Below the pieces are notes generated by a model that worked only from the letters and a program-made list of their open reading frames with translations, did no database searches and was not told where the DNA came from. A program made the position numbers and the translations under genes. Below are positions 1 through 5,514 of a stretch of 6,442 bases of DNA, one piece after another (within the stretch, counting starts at the first letter, position 1; the number at the start of each line of letters is the position of its first letter). Location of the stretch: contig JAEHDI010001303.1 of the NCBI GenBank assembly GCA_016880505.1, forward strand, positions 1-6,442, read 5' to 3'. Source of the stretch: Bryobacterales bacterium. Its GTDB lineage: Bacteria; Acidobacteriota; Terriglobia; Bryobacterales; Bryobacteraceae.

Positions 1-1627
1 CGAGCTGTGGAGCCGGCTCCGGAACTTTCTGTGTTTTCTGCCGGGGCCCCTTGCTGCGGACTCTTCCTGGAGCGAATCGTGCCATGATCGATCCGGCGCG
101 ACATCGTGCTCGGGCTAGGATGACTTGCTCCTCCTCTGTCAACCCCAGCACAAACACTGCAACCGCGTACACGGTGACGACAACGAATCCGTTGACCACG
201 GCGTTCAAAGCGCTGCCGCTTGGCGGAATCCAGCGCCCAACCCCCAGCCCGACAAGCCACGCGACACCGGCGGCGGAAACTGTCTTCACAAACCCGCTGT
301 CGTAAGGTAGTACGCGGAACAGGAAGCCGACCTGAGCAAGTCGCAAGAGGCCGACGACGCTCGTGGTGACGAATGCAGCGAGAGCTGCACCAAGGGCGCC
401 CCAGCGAGGAATAAGCCAGAGGTTAAGGCCAGTCAGCATGACAAGCCGGATCGCGGAGTTCAACAGTTTGAGCCGCGTATGCCCGCTCATGTCCAGCACG
501 GTGGCGCACATGCCGGTAGCTACGTAAAGCAGGCGCTGCGCGATTAGCACCCAGAGGATGACCACTGCGCTGGCGAAAGTGCTTCCAAACACCGAAAGCA
601 CGGGCCCTGGGAGGAGAACGAATATGAGGAAGACCGGGAGGTTAAGAGCTAACGTCCACCTGGTCGTGCTCCGGTAGAAACGAACAAACTCCATTCTCGA
701 GTTGCGGCTGAACAGCTCAGACATCAGCGGCTGCGCCGGCATCGTGATCGAACGCTGAAAGAGTTCGCTGAGCTTGCTGACCTCGCGCGTCAAGGCGAAC
801 ACACCCACCTGAGCGGTTGTGCTGAGTGTGCCGAGGAGAAGTACCTGCAGTTGACCCGAGAAATCGTCGAGAAGGCTAGCGAAATAGACTGGCAAGGAGT
901 ACCGCAAAATCGTGCCTGTCTCACGCCGTGGCGGCTCGACCGTCTTCTGACTCTTCGCAAGGTTCTTGAGGAAGTGAAGCAGCATCAAACAAACCGCTAT
1001 TTCGGCCAGCCCTGAAGCGGCAATCGCCAATGCCGGCGTGAGGCCGATTACGGCCGCTGTGGCGATAAGGACGAGTTTGACCAATGGGTGACTAAAGAAC
1101 TGGGCGATTGTTGTGTACTGCATCGCCTTGAATCCCCTGGTGGCGGCAGCCAGGGAATCGCTTGCTGCGAAGAAAGGAACGAAAACGGCGACCAGTCGGA
1201 GAACGGGGGCCAGGTTCACATCGTGGAAGACGGACTTGGCCACAACTTCCGCACCTACAAACAGCCCCCCTGCAAGAAGGATACTCAACCCCACGGTGAG
1301 CCCCACGCAAACCTGCAGCGTACCCCAGAACCCTGGGCGGTCACCGCGGCTTAGGAGGTGAGGCAGGAAACGAACAAGAGCGGTAGGTAAACCAAGAGCC
1401 GCCAAACCCGCGAGGACTTCAGCAGTCGTCAGGCCGAGATTGTATTGGCCATACTGCGGGGCCGTCATTAGCCGTACCAAGATGAACACTGCCGCGAACC
1501 GGCCGGCGTACGTGAACATCTTGCCCGCGAGCAGTATGCCGCCCCCTTTCGCCACAAGCACCATCTGGCGCTCCACGCTGAATGGGGCGTTTTCTGCGGT
1601 TGGATTAGATTGGAGGCTTCGGTTCAT
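1..1627 (-). CDS. Polysaccharide (lipid-linked oligosaccharide) flippase, MOP superfamily, 3' end cut by window
   Basis: This is an inner-membrane flippase of the Wzx/MATE-like type, expected to translocate undecaprenyl-diphosphate-linked repeat units to the periplasmic face. I translated the minus strand by hand: the frame stays open from the ATG at 1627 to the window edge, about 542 residues with no stop. A short polar N-terminus (about 20 residues) leads into a typical first helix (VLVAKGGGILLAGKMF). A dozen or more hydrophobic segments follow, at roughly residues 29-54, 106-127, 141-160, 183-205, 206-222, 262-280, 328-350, 352-375, 412-432, 450-468 and 478-498. The stretch NLWLIPRWGALGAALA (about 404-419) matches the family's conserved N-x-x-LIP-x-x-G-x-x-GAA-x-A block. 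After the last helix there are at least 45 Arg/Lys/Pro-rich residues, so the protein is already longer than a usual 430-500-residue flippase. The start is uncertain: no good Shine-Dalgarno precedes 1627, and in-frame GTG 1642 and TTG 1657 are alternatives. It probably belongs to the operon of the upstream phosphoglycosyl transferase. Confidence 0.88.
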   Translation of the reverse strand, partial: MNRSLQSNPTAENAPFSVERQMVLVAKGGGILLAGKMFTYAGRFAAVFILVRLMTAPQYGQYNLGLTTAEVLAGLAALGLPTALVRFLPHLLSRGDRPGFWGTLQVCVGLTVGLSILLAGGLFVGAEVVAKSVFHDVNLAPVLRLVAVFVPFFAASDSLAAATRGFKAMQYTTIAQFFSHPLVKLVLIATAAVIGLTPALAIAASGLAEIAVCLMLLHFLKNLAKSQKTVEPPRRETGTILRYSLPVYFASLLDDFSGQLQVLLLGTLSTTAQVGVFALTREVSKLSELFQRSITMPAQPLMSELFSRNSRMEFVRFYRSTTRWTLALNLPVFLIFVLLPGPVLSVFGSTFASAVVILWVLIAQRLLYVATGMCATVLDMSGHTRLKLLNSAIRLVMLTGLNLWLIPRWGALGAALAAFVTTSVVGLLRLAQVGFLFRVLPYDSGFVKTVSAAGVAWLVGLGVGRWIPPSGSALNAVVNGFVVVTVYAVAVFVLGLTEEEQVILARARCRAGSIMARFAPGRVRSKGPRQKTQKVPEPAPQL

Positions 1628-1759
1628 TTCTTGAGGAGGCACATCTGCCGCGGGCAACTCGGCACGGCCAGACTCTTCTGGATTGGTGCGTGCAGGCTCG
1701 ATGGCTGTATTTGGAACTGGCTGACGCCGGTGTAGCGGTTTACCTCAGGCCCGAAGTTC
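1628..1759 (-). other. 132-base spacer between phosphoglycosyl transferase and flippase genes
   Basis: The flippase reading frame remains open through most of this spacer, back to a TGA near 1746, but the translation is proline-rich and polar and contains no ATG. It may be a true leader or an N-terminal extension started at GTG 1642 or TTG 1657. I see no convincing terminator or promoter in it. Confidence 0.35.
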
Positions 1760-2449
1760 TCAAGCCGCTCCCCGCCCATTCAAGACGACTAAAAGAGTCC
1801 ACCAGAGAATCTTCAGGTCTTGCAACAAGGTGCAGTCCCTGACGTACTGCAGGTCCAGTCGGACCATTTGATCAAACGTAATCCCGCTGCGCCCCTTCAC
1901 TTGGGCAAGTCCCGTAATCCCCGGCAGAACATCGAGCCGCCCGCGGTGCCACGGCCGGTACTCTTCCACTTCCCATGCAACGTGCGGCCGCGGGCCGACC
2001 AACCCCATGTCACGTTTGAGCACGTTGAAGAGCTGTGGCAACTCATCCAGACTCGTCTTACGCAGAAACCGGCCGACTTTCGTCACATACGCCTTATGAC
2101 TCGGCTTATAGACCAGTCGAGTTTCACCGTCTGATGGTGAGTAGATCTCACCTCGTATGTACGCTTTCATGAATTGACGGGCGTCATTGCCCGCATAGTC
2201 ATGCTTCATCGTGCGGAATTTGTACAAACGAAAGCGCCTGCCACCGTAACCGATTCTTTCCTGAACGAAGATGGGCGAACCTCGCGACTCCAGCCGGATC
2301 ACCAGCGCAACGACGAGCATGATTGGCGCCGCCAAGGGCAATAAGAACACGCACACCGCGACGTCGAGCACGGTCTTCGCAAACCCGTATCTCTTTCGCA
2401 GGGCCGGCAGACTGCCGATGACACTTTCCGGGTTCTCGGTAGGAGACAT
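1760..2449 (-). CDS. Undecaprenyl-phosphate phosphoglycosyl transferase (bacterial sugar transferase, WbaP/WcaJ/PglC catalytic-domain type)
   Basis: The likely role is initiation of repeat-unit synthesis: transfer of a sugar 1-phosphate from a UDP-sugar to undecaprenyl phosphate at the cytoplasmic membrane. The 229-residue product is the short, catalytic-domain-only form. It has one N-terminal hydrophobic hairpin (about 25-52, KTVLDVAVCVFLLP then APIMLVVALVIRLES, with prolines 38 and 42 where the PglC re-entrant helix breaks). QERIG (63-67) and YKFRTM (76-81) follow, then TSLDELPQLFNV (132-143) containing the Asp135-Glu136 catalytic dyad, GLVGPRP (149-155), and PGITGLAQVKGRS (176-188) with FDQMVRLDLQY (192-202). 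About 35 polar residues (83-118) separate the FRTM motif from the GRFLR block. The ATG at 2449 gives the usual length; the frame is open upstream to 2605 but that part overlaps the acyltransferase. The gene starts 28 bases after the acyltransferase stop, without a clear Shine-Dalgarno. The substrate sugar cannot be read from sequence. Confidence 0.92.
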   Translation of the reverse strand: MSPTENPESVIGSLPALRKRYGFAKTVLDVAVCVFLLPLAAPIMLVVALVIRLESRGSPIFVQERIGYGGRRFRLYKFRTMKHDYAGNDARQFMKAYIRGEIYSPSDGETRLVYKPSHKAYVTKVGRFLRKTSLDELPQLFNVLKRDMGLVGPRPHVAWEVEEYRPWHRGRLDVLPGITGLAQVKGRSGITFDQMVRLDLQYVRDCTLLQDLKILWWTLLVVLNGRGAA

Positions 2450-2477
2450 GGTTTGACGGATCGCTGGCTGACGGCCT

Positions 2478-3104
2478 TCAGACCGGCGGCGACAGTTCAG
2501 TGACAACGCCGTTTTCGATTCCGTACTTAAGTGCGCACTCGGGACAGGTCGCTTCCTGGTAGCCCTCATGCCTGTCTCCTCGGAGCCTGAGCATCGGATG
2601 TCCACAGCGACAAACGTAACCGACGGTCACAGCCGGGTGGCCGATTACCAGATGGAAGTCGGGGATAGACTTCGTGACCAGTGCCCCCATGCCTACCATG
2701 GCAAAACGCCCGATCACGAGGTCGTTGCCGATGACGCATCCGGCCCCGATCGTCGCTCCTTCCCGAACCAAGGTCGGCCGAGTGGTTTCGTCCGGTTCAG
2801 ACGATCGAAGCTGTGCCAGGTCCACCGTTGTGGCTCGCGGAAACCGGTCATTCGTGAACACGGTGGCGGCACTGATCATGACGCCATTTTCGATTGTCAC
2901 TCCGGTGCATATGTAAACGAACGCATTGATCTTCACCCGAGAGCCGATCCGGACGTCATAGGCGATGTAGGTCTTTTCACCGACGATGCAGTCTTCGCCT
3001 ATTCGGGTCGAATGACGGACGTGGACGTTATCCCAGATGGAGGTGCCGGCTCCGATTTCAACGCCATCTTCGATGATCGCAGTGGGATGGACCTGGACGC
3101 TCAT
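2478..3104 (-). CDS. Nucleotide-sugar N-acyltransferase, left-handed beta-helix (WbpD/WlbB-like), with C-terminal Cys-rich tail
   Basis: The predicted reaction is acyl transfer, probably acetyl from acetyl-CoA, to the amino group made by the neighbouring aminotransferase. The 208-residue protein begins VHPTAIIEDGVEIGAGTSIW (5-24), the standard opening of WbpD-type enzymes. Hexapeptide repeats follow (IGEDCIVGEKTYI, VRIGSRVKINAF, VTIENGVMIS), then the family block VFTNDRFPRA (82-91), a loop, and more hexads (GATIGAGCVIGNDLVIGRFAMVGMGALVTKSIP, 116-148). The last 45 residues hold Cys165-x-Cys167 and Cys187-x-x-Cys190, a zinc-ribbon-like pattern absent from the short WbpD/WlbB enzymes. The ATG at 3104 is chosen because it overlaps the upstream TGA as ATGA and puts the helix motif at the N-terminus; an in-frame upstream start (3188) would add 28 low-complexity residues inside the dehydrogenase gene. 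Translation is probably coupled to that gene. The donor and acceptor are inferred from context, and a non-acetyl acyl group is possible. Confidence 0.9.
   Translation of the reverse strand: MSVQVHPTAIIEDGVEIGAGTSIWDNVHVRHSTRIGEDCIVGEKTYIAYDVRIGSRVKINAFVYICTGVTIENGVMISAATVFTNDRFPRATTVDLAQLRSSEPDETTRPTLVREGATIGAGCVIGNDLVIGRFAMVGMGALVTKSIPDFHLVIGHPAVTVGYVCRCGHPMLRLRGDRHEGYQEATCPECALKYGIENGVVTELSPPV
3101..3104 (-). other. ATGA start/stop overlap (translational coupling site)
   Basis: The acyltransferase ATG (3104-3102) shares its last two bases with the dehydrogenase TGA (3103-3101). No strong Shine-Dalgarno precedes the ATG (only GGTGG close to it), so re-initiation by ribosomes finishing the dehydrogenase is the likely mode of translation. 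This would tie the amounts of the two enzymes together. Confidence 0.75.
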
Positions 3105-4162
3105 GGCGCCACCGCCACGGCGACCCGATCGTGACCGTTGCTCTTGGGCTGCACAGACGCTCGCCAAAACGGGCGCACCCTCGTCCACCGAGACTGGCGA
3201 AGCGCCACATAAGCGGCCTCCACTGCCTGAACCGACGCCAGGGCATCCTGTGCGTTGATCAACAGGGCCTCACCGTACAGGAGTGCATTCGCGAAATTGA
3301 CAACCTGACTCCGGAACGCCTGAACCTTGTCGTACCCGTGCCCAAACACGATCCAATCCCTGCTTGACGACTGGCGGTACTTTGACTCCTTCCAGCCAAT
3401 GAAAACTGTGCCGCGAGAGCCGTAGATGCTGATGTAGTTCGGTTGCTCCTTGTTGATGCTCCACGAGAGGTCGATACTCCCCATAACCCCGCTGACACTT
3501 CGAACGAGGATTCGAACAGTATCCTCCACCTGCAAACTCTGCACTCGTCTGCCCTCGACCACCTGCAGTTCAGCCAAGGGTCCGAGGAAATAGCGAACGA
3601 TGTCGACGGAGTGCGAACCATTGTCGATCAGCACTCCTCCACCACTGATGCTCGGTTCCGAATTCCACCGGAGCGTCATGTCAACTTGAGACGTGAAGAC
3701 GTTCTCGAAGAGCACTATGTCGCCCAGGATGCCCGATGTGACGATGCTCTTCGCACGGATGACATCGTCGACGTATCGAAACTTCGATCCCATCGTGAGC
3801 GTAACTCCTGCCTTCCGCGCGGCTTCCACCATGTGCGTGGCGCCGCGAACATCAAGTGTCAAGGGCTTCTCGCAAAGGACGTGAATTCCTCGCTCGATCA
3901 GATGAAGACAGACGTCAAGGTGAGTGGATGGCGGCGTGCAAACGATCGCTGCGTCGGGTTTGGCTTTCTGAGTAAGAGCCTCGACCGAGCCGAAGCTCTG
4001 GCAACCGAAACCTTCAGCCATCGCCGAAGCCGCCTCAGGTCGAATATCTGCGACGGCCACAATGCTGACGTTTTCGCACTTCTCGCAGGCGCGGGCATAA
4101 GCTTGTGCGATAGCTCCTGCACCGACAATGCCGAGTTTCAGTTTCCTTCCGTTCGTCCTCAT
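3101..4162 (-). CDS. Gfo/Idh/MocA-family NAD(P)-dependent nucleotide-sugar dehydrogenase
   Basis: This is a cytoplasmic sugar oxidoreductase of 353 residues, a normal length for the family. The Rossmann domain begins at KLGIVGAGAIAQAY (9-22) with the dinucleotide-binding glycines 11, 14 and 16; Asp39 in VADIRPE ends the second strand, where it would contact the cofactor ribose. VCTPPSTH (74-81) and the signature CEKPL (97-101, catalytic-type Lys99) follow. The C-terminal substrate domain has GGGVLIDNGSHSVDIVRYFLG (174-194), with Asp180, His184 and Asp187 in the usual D-x-G-x-H-x-x-D arrangement. Next to an aminotransferase and an N-acyltransferase it most likely oxidises a sugar hydroxyl, often C3, to the keto form that is then aminated, as WbpB, GnnA or RifL do. 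Which of these it matches cannot be decided by eye. The start at ATG 4162 is supported by a GGGAG nine bases upstream; the frame extends to 4213 but into the preceding gene. Its stop overlaps the next start. Confidence 0.92.
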   Translation of the reverse strand: MRTNGRKLKLGIVGAGAIAQAYARACEKCENVSIVAVADIRPEAASAMAEGFGCQSFGSVEALTQKAKPDAAIVCTPPSTHLDVCLHLIERGIHVLCEKPLTLDVRGATHMVEAARKAGVTLTMGSKFRYVDDVIRAKSIVTSGILGDIVLFENVFTSQVDMTLRWNSEPSISGGGVLIDNGSHSVDIVRYFLGPLAELQVVEGRRVQSLQVEDTVRILVRSVSGVMGSIDLSWSINKEQPNYISIYGSRGTVFIGWKESKYRQSSSRDWIVFGHGYDKVQAFRSQVVNFANALLYGEALLINAQDALASVQAVEAAYVALRQSRWTRVRPFWRASVQPKSNGHDRVAVAVAP

Positions 4163-4166
4163 GGCC

Positions 4167-5399
4167 TTATGCTCCCAGTTGCCGGATCGCGTCGCGAAGG
4201 GACTGCGCGACATAGTCCACGTGTTGGTCTGTGTATCGCTCGTTCAAAGGAAGAACCAATGCGCTTTCGAGGGCGGCAAAGGTGCCCTTGAAACGGTCAG
4301 GGTTGTAGTCAACGGTCTCAGGTCGAGCCAGGGTGAAGGGGAAACGGCTCGATCCGAAGGTTCGCTGCCGCTGGAAGATCTCGCACATGAACGCTGGCTT
4401 CTGAATGTATCGCGGAGCGGAGGATATTCCTTTCTTCGCGAGGATCTGTGCCAATCCAACCGCTCCTCCCGGCAACGTGCCGCTATCGACCCGGAGACAG
4501 TACTTCCAGTATGTGTGCATGCTTTTGGGATAAGTATATGGAGTCTCGATTCCGGGCAAATCGCCGATATGCTCAGTGAGCCTGGCAGCGGCCAAGACAC
4601 GATTGACGACGGATGCCTTGAGTTTAGATAGTTGAGCCACGCCGACCGCTCCCTGCAGCTCAGACATCCGGTAGTTCGGGGCTAGAAAGTAATGATCCGG
4701 TTTTGGGTCGCCGTATCCCCACGCCTTGTTGATAAACAAGAACATTCTCCGCGCCAACGCCGGATCGCTCGTGCAAACCAGGCCCCCCTCGCCGGTGGTC
4801 ATGTGTTTGCCTTGCTGCAGGCTGAAGCAGCCGATCGTTCCGATCGCACCCATCTTCTGGCCGCCCTGCTCAGCCATGAATGCTTGTGCGCAATCTTCGA
4901 TAACCGGAAGGTTCTTCGCGCGAGCCAGTTCCATGATCCCGCGCATGTCGCACGGGTTTCCGAAGAGGTGGGTGACGATGATGCCTTTGGTTCGATCGCT
5001 AAGGCAGGGAGCGATCGTCTCGGCGGTTACATTGAAGGTCCGAGGATCGACATCCGCAAACACTGGGATCGCCCCCTGGTACAGGATAGGAGCCAGGGCT
5101 CCCATATCGGTAATAGGAGTGGTCACGAACTCGTCACCGGGGTTCGGATCCAGAGCCGCAACGGCCGTGTGGATAGCCGCCGTCCCTGATGCGCATGCGT
5201 AAACGTGCTGGACTCCGAGAACCTCGGCAAATCGCTTCTCAAGAAGTCGAACGAACTCACCCTTGGTGCTGGTAAGAGTTCCGCTTCTGATTACCTGCCC
5301 CAACAGGTCCAGTTCTTCGTCCCCGAGTGTACGACCGGAAGCGTCCTGGTCCGAGGGCAGGCTGATACGTTGTTCTGCTAGAAGAGTACTTGATTCCAT
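4167..5399 (-). CDS. DegT/DnrJ/EryC1/StrS-family PLP-dependent sugar aminotransferase
   Basis: This 410-residue cytoplasmic enzyme is expected to transfer an amino group, usually from glutamate or glutamine, to a keto-sugar nucleotide. Fold-type I features appear in order: ACASGTAAIHTAV (68-80, cofactor phosphate binding), the central region PVFADVDPRTFNV (112-124), VIEDCAQA (166-173, with Asp169 facing the PLP pyridine nitrogen), FSLQQGKHMTTGEGG (192-206, Schiff-base Lys198), and NYRMSELQGAVG (242-253). A lysine rather than histidine at 198 argues for aminotransferase, not ColD-type dehydratase, activity. The QQGK loop and the PITDMGALAP segment (95-104) differ from WbpE-like enzymes and recall the AHBA-synthase and scyllo-inosose aminotransferase branch, so the substrate is left open. 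ATG 5399 is preferred because GAAAGG lies seven bases upstream and the protein then has the family length; the open frame back to 5471 adds 24 unremarkable residues. The dehydrogenase gene follows after four bases. Confidence 0.94.
   Translation of the reverse strand: MESSTLLAEQRISLPSDQDASGRTLGDEELDLLGQVIRSGTLTSTKGEFVRLLEKRFAEVLGVQHVYACASGTAAIHTAVAALDPNPGDEFVTTPITDMGALAPILYQGAIPVFADVDPRTFNVTAETIAPCLSDRTKGIIVTHLFGNPCDMRGIMELARAKNLPVIEDCAQAFMAEQGGQKMGAIGTIGCFSLQQGKHMTTGEGGLVCTSDPALARRMFLFINKAWGYGDPKPDHYFLAPNYRMSELQGAVGVAQLSKLKASVVNRVLAAARLTEHIGDLPGIETPYTYPKSMHTYWKYCLRVDSGTLPGGAVGLAQILAKKGISSAPRYIQKPAFMCEIFQRQRTFGSSRFPFTLARPETVDYNPDRFKGTFAALESALVLPLNERYTDQHVDYVAQSLRDAIRQLGA
4172..4176 (-). promoter_or_regulatory. 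Ribosome binding site of the Gfo/Idh dehydrogenase
   Basis: GGGAG on the minus strand lies inside the last codons of the aminotransferase gene, nine bases before the ATG at 4162. It decides the start in favour of 4162 over the in-frame upstream codon at 4213, and it implies translation closely linked to the upstream gene, whose TAA sits between the site and the start. Confidence 0.6.
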
Positions 5400-5514
5400 A
5401 CCGTTGCCTTTCTGGTTCAAATCAGGAAATGTCAAAACGAACGCGTCAAAGGACCATGACCGCCTACCCACAGGAACGGCGGCGCGGCCTATTTACAGTC
5501 GAGATATCGTCGAA
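5400..5514 (-). other. 115-base spacer between epimerase and aminotransferase genes
   Basis: This is one of the two largest non-coding gaps in the window. Its left half, next to the aminotransferase, is clearly more AT-rich than the surrounding genes, which is compatible with an internal promoter or leader. I could not find a -35/-10 pair good enough to annotate, nor a hairpin followed by a T-run. Apart from the Shine-Dalgarno-like GAAAGG near its end it holds nothing I can name. Confidence 0.4.
5407..5412 (-). promoter_or_regulatory. Probable ribosome binding site of the aminotransferase
   Basis: GAAAGG on the minus strand ends seven bases before the ATG at 5399, a partial Shine-Dalgarno match at normal spacing. 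It supports 5399 over the in-frame upstream start at 5471. Confidence 0.45.

Noticed and set aside
1..305. Plus-strand open frames at the left edge (51-305 and 125-310)
   Set aside because: They are antisense to the flippase C-terminal helices; they are Thr/Pro-rich with no motif.
1092..1310. Minus-strand open frame of 72 codons
   Set aside because: It is out of frame inside the flippase gene, whose own frame is continuous and gives a membrane protein with family motifs.
1646..1664. Five-base inverted repeat TGCCG/CGGCA before the flippase start
   Set aside because: The stem is short with a nine-base loop and no T-run follows; such repeats are expected by chance in GC-rich DNA.
2450..2605. 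Upstream extension of the phosphoglycosyl transferase frame (52 more residues)
   Set aside because: It overlaps the coding region of the acyltransferase cysteine tail and translates to polar, Arg/Ser-rich sequence. The ATG at 2449 gives the normal length.
2568..3134. Plus-strand open frame of 188 codons
   Set aside because: It is antisense to the acyltransferase. Its Asp/Arg-rich translation is what the hexapeptide-repeat codons give in the opposite frame; no domain is visible.
3443..4291. Plus-strand open frame of 282 codons
   Set aside because: It is fully antisense to the dehydrogenase and the end of the aminotransferase, both with complete family motifs. Its translation shows no recognisable motif and has shadow-like composition.
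5430..5449. TTGACG and TTGACA hexamers in the minus-strand spacer before the aminotransferase, possible -35 boxes
   Set aside because: No acceptable -10 box lies 16-18 bases downstream of either (the best is CCTGAT, three matches of six), so a promoter is not supported.
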